Below, piece by piece: positions 1-7,461 of a stretch of 64,000 nucleotides of DNA (the stretch's first letter is position 1; the number at the start of each line of letters is the position of its first letter). The notes under the pieces were generated by a model. It saw nothing but the letters and a program-made list of their open reading frames with translations, ran no database searches and was not told the DNA's origin. The stretch lies in assembly GCF_003751445.1 (NCBI RefSeq), contig NZ_RJUU01000001.1:253001-317000 (forward strand). The letters are read 5' to 3'. Source of the DNA: Streptomyces sp. 840.1 (GTDB lineage Bacteria > Actinomycetota > Actinomycetes > Streptomycetales > Streptomycetaceae). The position numbers and the translations under genes were made by a program.

Positions 1-816
1 CGTCAGGAGCGAGTCGCGGGTGATACCGGCGAGCAGCGAGCCGGTCAGGGACGGGGTGACGATCTTGTTCCCGTACACGAAGTACAGGTTCATCCCGCCG
101 AGCTCCTCGACCCACTTGTGCTCGACGGCGTCGAGGTAGGCGACCTGGTCGCAGCCCTTGGCGGCGGCCTCGGCCTGGGCGAGCAGGGACGCGGCGTAGT
201 TGCCGCCGGTCTTGGCGTCGCCCATGCCGCCGGGGACGGCGCGGACGCGGTCCTCCGAGAGCCAGATGGAGACGGGCTTCACGCCGCCGGGGAAGTACGC
301 GCCGGCGGGCGAGGCGATGACCAGGAACAGGTACTCGTTGGACGGCCGCACGCCGAGGCCGACCTCGGTCGCGATCATGAACGGGCGCAGGTACAGCGAC
401 TCCTCGCCGCCGTGGGCCGGGACCCAGGCCGCGTCCTGCTGGACCAGCGCGTCGCAGGCCGCGACGAAGGTCTCGACGGGCAGCTCCGGCATCGCGAGCC
501 GGCGGGCGGAGGACTGGAAGCGCGCGGCGTTGGCCTCGGGGCGGAAGGTGGCGACCGTGCCGTCGGGCTGGCGGTAGGCCTTGAGGCCCTCGAAGATCTC
601 CTGGCCGTAGTGGAGCGTCATGTTGGCCGGGTCGATCGACAGCGGCGCGTACGGGACGAGCTGGCCGTCGTGCCAGCCGCGGCCTTCGGTCCACTTGATC
701 GTCACCATGTGGTCGGTGAAGTAGCGGCCGAATCCGGGCTCGGTCATGTTCGCCTCGCGCTCCGCGTCGGACAGCGGGTTCGAGGAGGGCTTGAGCTCGA
801 TCGTGGGCGTCGTCAT
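1..816 (-). CDS. ilvE: Branched-chain amino acid aminotransferase (C-terminus cut by window edge)
   Basis: PLP enzyme performing the last transamination of Leu, Ile and Val synthesis, cytoplasmic. The visible 272 N-terminal residues start [12 protein letters not shown] and contain the family motifs for fold-type IV aminotransferases: [15 protein letters not shown] near residues 68-82, an ARRL segment, and [17 protein letters not shown]. The usual full length is about 362 residues, so roughly 90 residues lie beyond the left edge. The ATG at 814-816 is preceded on the coding strand by GAAGGAC eight bases upstream, a good ribosome binding site. It lies downstream of leuB on the same strand with a 241-base gap, so it probably has its own promoter. 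The identification is very secure; only the C-terminus is unseen. Confidence 0.95.
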   Translation of the reverse strand, partial: MTTPTIELKPSSNPLSDAEREANMTEPGFGRYFTDHMVTIKWTEGRGWHDGQLVPYAPLSIDPANMTLHYGQEIFEGLKAYRQPDGTVATFRPEANAARFQSSARRLAMPELPVETFVAACDALVQQDAAWVPAHGGEESLYLRPFMIATEVGLGVRPSNEYLFLVIASPAGAYFPGGVKPVSIWLSEDRVRAVPGGMGDAKTGGNYAASLLAQAEAAAKGCDQVAYLDAVEHKWVEELGGMNLYFVYGNKIVTPSLTGSLLAGITRDSLLT

Positions 817-1057
817 GAGTACGTGTCCTTCACCGTTTTGTGTGTGTAGGACCGCACTCACGCCCACTCCCGCCGGACAGGTCGTAGGACGTCCGAGCTT
901 CATGGCGAGCCACGGCCCCGTTCGATTATCTCTCGCGGGAGGCCGTGCACGAAATGACGTGTGCGCGGTCCAGGATTCGATGGTGACACCCGGGGCCGCA
1001 CAGGAGAAGCCGCCGGGTGCGTGTGCGACCCGGCGGCTTCGTGGTGGAGTCGTCGGA
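817..1057. promoter_or_regulatory. leuB-ilvE intergenic region
   Basis: This 241-base gap between two co-oriented minus-strand genes contains the leuB terminator at its right end and must contain the ilvE promoter. An 8-bp palindrome GGACGTCC lies near 893. I found no convincing leader peptide here, unlike ilvB. Promoter placement is inferred from the gap only. Confidence 0.4.
1006..1040 (-). terminator. Stem-loop terminator after leuB
   Basis: A perfect 12-bp inverted repeat (GAAGCCGCCGGG at 1006-1017 and its complement at 1029-1040) with an 11-base loop starts 17 bases after the leuB stop. There is no long U-run after it, which is common for Streptomyces terminators. Confidence 0.75.
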
Positions 1058-2098
1058 TCAGCCCGCTACGCGTACCGCGAGCGCGTCGCCGATCTCGTCG
1101 GTGCTGCGGGCACTGCCGTCGCGCTCCGCGAGGTCGGCGGAGACGGCCTCCTCGATGCGCACGGCCTGGGCCTCGTGGCCGAGGTGGCGCAGCAGGAGGG
1201 CGACGGAGAGGATCGTGGCGGTCGGGTCGGCCTTGCCCTGGCCCGCGATGTCGGGGGCCGAGCCGTGGACCGGCTCGAACATCGACGGGAAGGCGCCCGT
1301 CGGGTTGATGTTGCCCGAGGCGGCCAGGCCGATGCCGCCGGAGACGGCTGCGGCGAGGTCGGTCAGGATGTCACCGAAGAGGTTGTCGGTGACGATGACG
1401 TCGAAGCGCTCCGGCTGGGTGACGAAGAAGATCGTCGCGGCGTCGACGTGCAGGTAGTCGGTGGTGACCTGGGGGTACTCGGCCGCGACCTTGTCGAAGG
1501 TGTTCTTCCACAGGTGGCCCGCGTAGACGAGGACGTTGTTCTTGTGGACCAGCGTCAGCTTCTTGCGCGGGCGGGCGGCGGCCCGCTCGAAGGCGTCACG
1601 GACGACGCGCTCGACACCGAAGGCGGTGTTGAGGCTGACCTCGGTGGCGACCTCGTGCTCGGTACCGGTGCGCAGCGAACCGCCGTTGCCGGTGTACGGG
1701 CCCTCGGTACCCTCGCGGACGACGACGAAGTCGATGTCCGGACGGCCGGCCAGCGGGGTCTCGGTGTTCGGGAACAGCTTCGACGGCCGCAGGTTGATGA
1801 AGTGGTCGAAGGCGAAGCGCAGCTTCAGCAGCAGCCCGCGCTCCAGGACGCCGGACGGCACCGAGGGGTCACCGATCGCGCCGAGCAGGATGGCGTCGTG
1901 GCCCTTGAGGGCCTCCAGCTCCGCGTCCGGGAGGGTTTCACCGGTGCGGTGCCAGCGCTGGGCGCCGAGGTCGTACTCCTTGGTCTCCAGCTTCACATCC
2001 TGCGGGAGAACAGCGTTGAGGACCTTGAGGCCCTGGGCCACGACCTCCCGGCCGATACCGTCACCGGGGATCACTGCGAGATTGATGCTGCGAGACAT
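1058..2098 (-). CDS. leuB: 3-isopropylmalate dehydrogenase
   Basis: Oxidative decarboxylation of 3-isopropylmalate with NAD in leucine synthesis. The protein (346 residues) begins [20 protein letters not shown], the typical start of the isocitrate/isopropylmalate dehydrogenase family, and keeps [26 protein letters not shown], the [16 protein letters not shown] segment around the catalytic Lys, the [10 protein letters not shown] metal/substrate motif, and [20 protein letters not shown] near the C-terminus. An in-frame extension to 2158 exists, but its 20 residues are not part of the family, so I use the ATG at 2096-2098. It is divergent from the phosphoesterase gene across a 130-base promoter region. 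Confidence 0.96.
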   Translation of the reverse strand: MSRSINLAVIPGDGIGREVVAQGLKVLNAVLPQDVKLETKEYDLGAQRWHRTGETLPDAELEALKGHDAILLGAIGDPSVPSGVLERGLLLKLRFAFDHFINLRPSKLFPNTETPLAGRPDIDFVVVREGTEGPYTGNGGSLRTGTEHEVATEVSLNTAFGVERVVRDAFERAAARPRKKLTLVHKNNVLVYAGHLWKNTFDKVAAEYPQVTTDYLHVDAATIFFVTQPERFDVIVTDNLFGDILTDLAAAVSGGIGLAASGNINPTGAFPSMFEPVHGSAPDIAGQGKADPTATILSVALLLRHLGHEAQAVRIEEAVSADLAERDGSARSTDEIGDALAVRVAG

Positions 2099-2228
2099 GC
2101 CCAGCACCCTACTGCGCGTCCCACCCCATGACACGTCCCGTCCACCATACGGACACATGGGATGTTGTACGTGTACCGTTCACCTACCCGACGGGAGCAC
2201 GTCAGCGAGTGGGTGGAGGTTGTCGCCC

Positions 2229-3800
2229 ATGGACATCCCCCGCTTCGGAATCCCCGAGAAGCTCGCCGACCGCATGAGCATGGCCGAGCAGCACGACTAC
2301 CTGCGCAGCCGGCTGACCCGTCGCGGTGTGCTGCGCACGAGCGTGGCGACCGCCGCGGTCGCCGGTGCCGGTCTCGGCACCTCGCTGACCACCTCCCCCG
2401 CGTACGCCGCACCGACGGTGCTCACCTCGCACAGCACCACCCGGGTGGACGGCTCGCTGGTCGCCCCGTTCGGCCGCCACCTGGCCTACGGCGCCGACCC
2501 GAGGACGCAGATGGCGGTCTCCTGGCAGGTCCCGTTCGCCGTGCGCCGCCCGTACATCCGGATCGGCCTCAAGCCGTGGGCACTGAGCCGGAAGATCGAC
2601 GCCGAGGTGCGCCACCTCACCACGCCGCGGCTGAACGACGGCAAGATCGCGGCCGCCGAGCAGTTCTACGTACACGCGGGCCTGGAGCGGCTGAAGCCCG
2701 GCACGACGTACTACTACGGCGTCGGCCACGACGGCTTCGACCCGGCCGACACCCGCAACCTGGGCACCCTCGGCACCTTCACCACCGCGCCCTCGCGCGC
2801 CGGGAACTTCACCTTCACCGCCTTCGGCGACCAGGGCGTCAGCTACCACGCACTCGGCAACGACCAGCTGATCCTGGGCCAGAACCCCGCCTTCCACCTG
2901 CACGCGGGTGACATCTGCTACGCCGACCCCTCGGGCTCCGGGCAGACCAGCGACACCTACGACGCCCGCACCTGGGACCAGTTCCTGGCGCAGACGGAGA
3001 CCGTGTCGAAGACCGTGCCGTGGATGGTGACCACCGGCAACCACGACATGGAGGCCTGGTACTCGCCCGACGGATACGGCGGCCAGAACGCCCGCTGGAC
3101 GCTGCCCGACAACGGCCCGGACCCGGTGAACCAGCCCGGCGCCTACTCGTTCGTGCACGGGAACGTGGGCGTGATCGCGCTCGACGCCAACGACGTCTCC
3201 TACGAGATCCCCGCCAACTTCGGCATCAGCGGCGGCCGGCAGACACGCTGGCTGGACCGGCGCCTGGGCGAGCTGCGCGCCCGCCACGACATCGACTTCC
3301 TGGTGGTCTTCTTCCACCACTGCGCCTTCTCCACGACCAACGCACACGCCTCGGACGGCGGCGTGCGGGACGCCTGGGTGCCGCTCTTCGAGAAGCACCA
3401 GGTGGACCTGGTCATCAACGGCCACAACCACGTCTACGAGCGCACCGACGCGATCCTCAGGAACAGCGTCCAGCGCAAGGTGCCGATCGGCGAGCGCACC
3501 AACCCGAAGCGCGACGGCATCGTGTACGTCACCGCGGGCGGCGCGGGCAAGGCGCTCTACGACTTCCCGGCACCGGACAGCTACGAGGGACACGTCACGG
3601 ACCTGGAGAGCGTGAACACCTACCACGCGGTCAAGGGCGGCGGAAAGGCCGCCGAGACCGTCGAGTGGTCCCGGGTGCGCTACACCGGCTTCTCGTTCCT
3701 CGCGGTGGAGGTGGAGGCCGGGCGGCACGCCCGGATGAAGGTCACCGCGCTCGCCGAGTCCGGCGAGCGCATCGACCACTTCGAGATCAGCAGGGGCTGA
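2229..3800 (+). CDS. Tat-exported purple acid phosphatase-like metallophosphoesterase
   Basis: A 523-residue secreted phosphoesterase. The N-terminus holds a twin-arginine motif (TRRGVLR, about residues 30-36), a hydrophobic stretch and a signal peptidase site after AYA near residue 60. A fibronectin-like N-terminal domain is followed by all five calcineurin/PAP blocks: FGDQG, HAGDICYAD, TTGNHD, FFHHCAF and INGHNHVYERT, which supply the dimetal ligands. The likely role is release of phosphate from organic esters outside the cell; the substrate is unknown. The reading frame is open far upstream, but the ATG at 2229 puts the Tat motif at a normal distance. The small gene at 3835 is convergent. 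No PHO box was recognised. Confidence 0.88.
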   Translation: MDIPRFGIPEKLADRMSMAEQHDYLRSRLTRRGVLRTSVATAAVAGAGLGTSLTTSPAYAAPTVLTSHSTTRVDGSLVAPFGRHLAYGADPRTQMAVSWQVPFAVRRPYIRIGLKPWALSRKIDAEVRHLTTPRLNDGKIAAAEQFYVHAGLERLKPGTTYYYGVGHDGFDPADTRNLGTLGTFTTAPSRAGNFTFTAFGDQGVSYHALGNDQLILGQNPAFHLHAGDICYADPSGSGQTSDTYDARTWDQFLAQTETVSKTVPWMVTTGNHDMEAWYSPDGYGGQNARWTLPDNGPDPVNQPGAYSFVHGNVGVIALDANDVSYEIPANFGISGGRQTRWLDRRLGELRARHDIDFLVVFFHHCAFSTTNAHASDGGVRDAWVPLFEKHQVDLVINGHNHVYERTDAILRNSVQRKVPIGERTNPKRDGIVYVTAGGAGKALYDFPAPDSYEGHVTDLESVNTYHAVKGGGKAAETVEWSRVRYTGFSFLAVEVEAGRHARMKVTALAESGERIDHFEISRG

Positions 3801-3814
3801 TCAGCGGGTCACGG

Positions 3815-3834
3815 CCGGGCCGGGGCGGGCCCGG
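3815..3834. terminator. Short stem-loop between convergent genes
   Basis: CCGGGCC at 3815-3821 pairs with its complement at 3828-3834 around a 6-base loop. It lies in the 34-base space between the convergent phosphoesterase and 42-residue genes, so it could terminate both transcripts. Confidence 0.4.
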
Positions 3835-3963
3835 TCAGTGACCGGTGGAGCCGCCGTTGTCCCGGCGGTCGAGTGCGCGCTGCAGGGCGGCGGCGGCGTT
3901 CTGGCGCTCCGACTCGGTCGGGCGGTGGGCGTGACGGACGCGGCGGACAGTGGTCTCGGCCAT
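3835..3963 (-). CDS. Conserved 42-residue Streptomyces protein
   Basis: A very small, basic, soluble protein beginning MAETTVRRVRHAHRPTESER and ending RRDNGGSTGH. The start is fixed by an excellent ribosome binding site, AAGGAG, about nine bases before the ATG at 3961-3963. The middle (ESERQNAAAALQRALDRR) should form one amphipathic helix. I recall similar small proteins at this place in other Streptomyces, but no function is known. Three copies of GATTTCGAG lie upstream in its presumed promoter. It has no membrane segment or signal peptide. Confidence 0.75.
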   Translation of the reverse strand: MAETTVRRVRHAHRPTESERQNAAAALQRALDRRDNGGSTGH

Positions 3964-3990
3964 GGTGGATCGACTCCTTGAGATCGCGAG

Positions 3991-4042
3991 GATTTCGAGA
4001 TCGAACATCGTGAACGGTGATTTCGAGATCGGTGATTTCGAG
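3991..4042. repeat. Three direct repeats upstream of the 42-residue gene
   Basis: The 9-mer GATTTCGAG occurs at 3991-3999, 4019-4027 and 4034-4042. The last two lie inside a longer 12-bp repeat (4016-4027 and 4031-4042) with a 15-base period. They lie 28-80 bases upstream of the start of the minus-strand small gene, where an activator or repressor could bind. The number and placement are seen; the regulatory role is inferred. Confidence 0.55.
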
Positions 4043-4146
4043 GCGCCGGAAGGGGCGGGAGCGGATGCCGCAGGGGTTACCTGCATCGGGGCACGCACTC
4101 ACAACGCCAGTCGCTGGTTCCAGCGAGACGTTCGGCTTCTACAAAG

Positions 4147-4530
4147 CTAGGGCAGCCGCGCCGTTCTGTCTCCACAATTACTCGGACTTCCTACTATCTG
4201 AGACGGGGCCTCGGCCCAGCCGGCCCGCAGCTCCCGGATGAGGGCCCGCGCGGCGAGCGATCGTGCCGGCTCAGGGGTGGTGACACAGCCCACCGACCGC
4301 GTCGGGCGCTCCGGTCCGAGAGCGGTGATCGCCACCGTGTCCGGTGCTCCTTCGAGGGACAGTCCGGGCATGACGGCCGTGCCGAGACCGCGGGACACCA
4401 TCGAGAGCACCGCTCCGTCGTCCTCCGCCTCCGTCGTCGCGCGCGGGATCCGGTCGGCCGGCCGCCCGCAGCCCCGTACCGCATCTGCGCGGCGAGAACA
4501 CCGGCAGGACGCTGATCCGCCTGCCGGACG
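4147..4530 (-). pseudogene. Remnant of a LysR-family regulator (C-terminal part)
   Basis: The minus-strand frame ending at 4147 encodes TEAEDDGAVLSMVSRGLGTAVMP, followed by TVAITALGPERPTRSVG and ARSLAARALIRELRAG. This is the pattern of the end of a LysR substrate-binding domain. Upstream of about 4450 the matching sequence moves into another frame and no helix-turn-helix domain is found; a tandem repeat (4532-4585) occupies the place where the gene should continue. I interpret this as a truncated, frameshifted regulator. It abuts the phospholipid operon divergently and may once have controlled it. Confidence 0.55.
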
Positions 4531-4531
4531 C

Positions 4532-4585
4532 GTCCGGCAGCTGAGGCGGGTCCGGCAGCTGAGGCGGGTCCGGCAGCTGAGGCGG
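4532..4585. repeat. 18-bp tandem repeat, three copies
   Basis: The unit GTCCGGCAGCTGAGGCGG is repeated perfectly at 4532-4549, 4550-4567 and 4568-4585, followed by a partial fourth copy. Each unit contains CAGCTG. It lies between the LysR remnant and the start of the CDP-alcohol transferase gene. Confidence 0.9.
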
Positions 4586-4681
4586 GTCCCCGGGCGCACC
4601 CGGGCACCCACCACGTACTCATCCCGCACTTGAGTACGCACCCCGTGTCGAAGCGCCGCACGGCGCACGACAGTTGGACCC

Positions 4682-5254
4682 ATGAACGGCCTCTACGCTC
4701 TGAAGCCCTGGTACGCGAACCGGCTCTCCGGTGTGCGTGCCTCGCTGGTCCGCCACGAGGTGTCGCCCGACACCGTCACCGCGGCCGGCGTGCTCGCCGC
4801 GGCCTGCGCCGCCGCCGCACTGGCCTGGCTGCCCGCCGGCCCCGCCGCCCTGCCGGTCGCCCTGCTGCTCGCGGTCCGGCTCGCCTTCGCCAACCTGGAC
4901 GGGGCGCTGGCCCGCGACACCGGCCGCACGACGCGGCGTGGCGCGATCCTGAACGAACTGGGCGACCGGGTGGCGGACCTCCTCGTGCTGGCCGGCTTCC
5001 TCACGCTCGCCCCGCTGTGGCTGGTGGCGCTCGCCGGGCTCGCGGCCACCCTGCCGTCCTGGGTCTCGCTGGCCGGGGCCTCGGCCGGAGCGCCCCGGCG
5101 CAACGGCGGCCCGGTCGGCAAGACCGAACGCTGCCTGCTGGCCGTGGTCGCGGCGGCGAGCGGCTGGGCCGTACCCGTACTGGCCGTGATCGCCGCCGGT
5201 TCGCTGCTCACCGCCGCGCTCCGGCTGGCCGGCCTGTGGCGGGAGACGGCATGA
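4682..5254 (+). CDS. CDP-alcohol phosphatidyltransferase family membrane protein
   Basis: A 190-residue integral membrane protein expected to join a CDP-activated lipid and an alcohol. The signature is present but altered: DGALAR at 73-78, then G87, then N91 and D95 where the family normally has two Asp, and A70 where the first Asp of the D-x2-DG core is usual. From memory, the Asn in ILNELGD also occurs in the YnbA-type subgroup of E. coli, which is encoded beside a CdsA homologue just as here. About four to five hydrophobic segments are visible. The stop overlaps the start of the next gene (ATGA), so the two are translationally coupled. The substrate is unknown. Confidence 0.82.
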   Translation: MNGLYALKPWYANRLSGVRASLVRHEVSPDTVTAAGVLAAACAAAALAWLPAGPAALPVALLLAVRLAFANLDGALARDTGRTTRRGAILNELGDRVADLLVLAGFLTLAPLWLVALAGLAATLPSWVSLAGASAGAPRRNGGPVGKTERCLLAVVAAASGWAVPVLAVIAAGSLLTAALRLAGLWRETA

Positions 5255-6111
5255 GCGCCCTGCTGATCGCCGAGGAGGCCGCCACGCGCGCCGTGCCGCT
5301 GGTCGCGGGCGTGCTGGGCGCGGGCGGCGCGGCCGTCGCCGTCCTCCCCTCGAAGGTGCGGATGCGGGCCGAGCTGCGCAGGCGGTGGCGGACCTGGGCG
5401 CTGGTGGCTCCCGTCTTCCTCGGGTCCTTCCTGCTGGGCGGCGGCGGTACGTTCGCGCTGGCCGCCGGGCTCGGAGTGGTCGCGGCGGGCGAGTTCGTCC
5501 GGATGGCGGGGCTGCGGCGCGGTGACCACGCGGTGCTGGTGGCGGCCGCGCTCGTGCTGCCCGCGCTGGCCTGGCTCGCGCCCCACCTGCTGGACCTGCG
5601 CGCCGCGGCGCTGCTGCCGGTCGCCGCCGCGCTGCCCCCGGTGCTGGGCGGCGACGACCGGACCGGCTTCACCCGCAGCGCCCGGACCGCCTTCGGGCTG
5701 CTGTGGATCCCGGTCGCGCTGACCGGTCTGGTGACCCTCGGCGCGGCCGCGGTCGCCGTGGGCCTCGCGGTGGCGCTGGGCGATGTCGGCGCCTGGTGCG
5801 GCGGTACGGCACTGGGCCGGCGCGGTCCGCTCGCCCGGCCGCTGTCGCCGCTCTCCCCCAGCAAGACCTGGGCGGGCGCGCTCGGCGCGGCCGCCGCGAC
5901 GGCCGGACTCCTGCTGGTACTGGGCGAGTTCAGCCTGCCGCTGTGGGCGGCGGTGACCGGCGGCTGCGTCCTGGGCGACCTGGTCGAATCGATGGTCAAG
6001 CGCGAGTCGGGGGTGAAGGACGCGGGCAGCTGGCTGCCCGGTTTCGGCGGTCTCCTCGACCGGATCGACTCCCTGCTCGTGGCCCTTCTCCTGGCGATGG
6101 TGCTGACCTGA
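5251..6111 (+). CDS. Phosphatidate cytidylyltransferase (CdsA-like)
   Basis: A membrane enzyme of 286 residues predicted to make CDP-diacylglycerol from CTP and phosphatidate. The C-terminal signature is clear: LSPSKTWAGALG, then SMVKRESGVKDAGSWLPGFG and LLDRID; the usual PGHGG is PGFGG here. About seven to eight hydrophobic segments precede and include it. The ATG at 5251 overlaps the previous stop and its own stop overlaps the next start (TGATG), so all three genes form one coupled operon. This is probably a second, operon-specific copy, because the housekeeping cdsA of Streptomyces lies elsewhere (from memory). Confidence 0.88.
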   Translation: MSALLIAEEAATRAVPLVAGVLGAGGAAVAVLPSKVRMRAELRRRWRTWALVAPVFLGSFLLGGGGTFALAAGLGVVAAGEFVRMAGLRRGDHAVLVAAALVLPALAWLAPHLLDLRAAALLPVAAALPPVLGGDDRTGFTRSARTAFGLLWIPVALTGLVTLGAAAVAVGLAVALGDVGAWCGGTALGRRGPLARPLSPLSPSKTWAGALGAAAATAGLLLVLGEFSLPLWAAVTGGCVLGDLVESMVKRESGVKDAGSWLPGFGGLLDRIDSLLVALLLAMVLT

Positions 6112-7316
6112 TGAACACCCTCACGCGCACGCCCGGACGGGCCCTGCTCCCGGTACGGTCCCGCTTCGCCGCCTCGCTGAGGCGCGCCCTGTGGTGGACC
6201 GCCCTCAGCCTCACCGGCGGGGTCGAGCGGCGCGGCCGGCTGCCCCGGGGCGGCTGTGTGGTGGTCGCCAACCACTCCTCGCACGCCGATACGGCCGCGC
6301 TCCTCGCGGCCCTCGACGCCCGGCACAGCCCGGCGATCGGGGCGGCGGCCGACTACTGGTTCGCCTCCCCCTGGCGGCGCCGGATCTGCCGCAGGCTCGC
6401 GGCCGGGTTCCCGGTGCGGCGGGGCGGCGGCGGGATGGACGACCTGCTCTCGATGGCCGGCGAACTGCGCGCGGGCCGGGCGGTCGTGCTGTTCCCCGAG
6501 GGCACCCGGGGCAGGGACGGCGAACTGGGCTCCTTCCACCGGGGCGCCCTGGTGCTGGCCGAGGAGGCGGGGGTGCCGGTCGTGCCGGTGGGCATCGCCG
6601 GGACGGACCGGCTGCTGCCCAAGCACGGCCGGCTGCGGTCCGCCCCGGTACGGGTGACGGTCGGTGAACCGCTGCCGCCGGCGGCCACTCCCGGCCAGGC
6701 CCGTGACGCGGTGCGGGCGCTGCACGACCGGACGGCGGCCGAGCCGCTGCGGGACTCGGCGACCCGGCGTCGGGTGGCGGCCGTCGTGACCTCGCGGTGG
6801 GGGCTGCCGCTGGCGTTCTGCTGGGCGTTCGCGGAGGCGCTGAGCTGGCCGCTGATGCCGGAGCTGCTGCTGGGCGCCGTGTGCGTGGCGGCGCCCCGGG
6901 CGGCGCTGCGGATGTCGCTGGGCGCGCTCGCGGGGAGCCTGGCCGGCGGACTGCTCGCCCTGCAGCTCGCCTCGGCCGGGGTCCAGTTGCCCGCGCCACT
7001 GACCACGGACCGGATGCGCGCGGAGGTCCGGCACGAACTGGCGCTGGAGGGCGCGTCCGCAGTGCGCCACCAGCCGTGGAACGGCGTCCCGTTCAAGGTG
7101 TACGGCGCGGAGGCCGGGCGCGCCGGGGTCCCGGCGGCCGACTGGATCGGCGCGTCGGCGGCGGCCCGCGGCTCGCGCACACTCACCGTCGGTCTCGGCC
7201 TCGCCGGGTTCGGGCTGCTGATGCGCCGCCACCGCCGCCACTACGGCCGCTACCTCGCGGCTCTGGGCGGCGGCTTCGCGGTGGGACTCTCGCTGATCGT
7301 GCACGGCTGGAGCTGA
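6111..7316 (+). CDS. PlsC-type lysophospholipid acyltransferase fused to a YqaA/DedA-like membrane domain
   Basis: 401 residues. The N-terminal half is a 1-acylglycerol-3-phosphate acyltransferase domain with NHSSHAD (residues 54-60, giving the catalytic HX4D) and FPEGTRG (128-134) for phosphate binding. From about residue 225 a second, membrane-embedded domain follows, with PLMPELLLG, GASAVRHQPWNGVPFKVYG and two C-terminal hydrophobic helices. It resembles the YqaA branch of the DedA/VTT proteins, proposed to move lipids across membranes. The fusion suggests acylation and transbilayer handling of the same lipid. It is the last gene of the coupled phospholipid operon. Confidence 0.82.
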   Translation: MNTLTRTPGRALLPVRSRFAASLRRALWWTALSLTGGVERRGRLPRGGCVVVANHSSHADTAALLAALDARHSPAIGAAADYWFASPWRRRICRRLAAGFPVRRGGGGMDDLLSMAGELRAGRAVVLFPEGTRGRDGELGSFHRGALVLAEEAGVPVVPVGIAGTDRLLPKHGRLRSAPVRVTVGEPLPPAATPGQARDAVRALHDRTAAEPLRDSATRRRVAAVVTSRWGLPLAFCWAFAEALSWPLMPELLLGAVCVAAPRAALRMSLGALAGSLAGGLLALQLASAGVQLPAPLTTDRMRAEVRHELALEGASAVRHQPWNGVPFKVYGAEAGRAGVPAADWIGASAAARGSRTLTVGLGLAGFGLLMRRHRRHYGRYLAALGGGFAVGLSLIVHGWS

Positions 7317-7413
7317 CCCGGCCGCGCTGCGACGGCCCCGCCGGACCGGTCCGCCGGAATGGAAACCGCCCCCCGGCCGGCAGGGGAACCGGTCGGGAGG
7401 CGGGATTCGTGGC

Positions 7414-7437
7414 GGGGCGCCGGGAGGGCGGCGCCCC
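7414..7437. terminator. Bidirectional terminator candidate
   Basis: GGGGCGCCG at 7414-7422 pairs with its complement at 7429-7437 around a 6-base loop, in the 145-base gap between the convergent phospholipid operon and the proline operon. Confidence 0.55.
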
Positions 7438-7461
7438 GGAGGGGGTGAGCCCCGGTGAGGG

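Noticed and set aside
3801..3840. PHO box near the phosphatase gene
   Set aside because: No pair of GTTCACC-like 11-mers could be found upstream of 2229; one GTTCACC at about 2179 stands alone.
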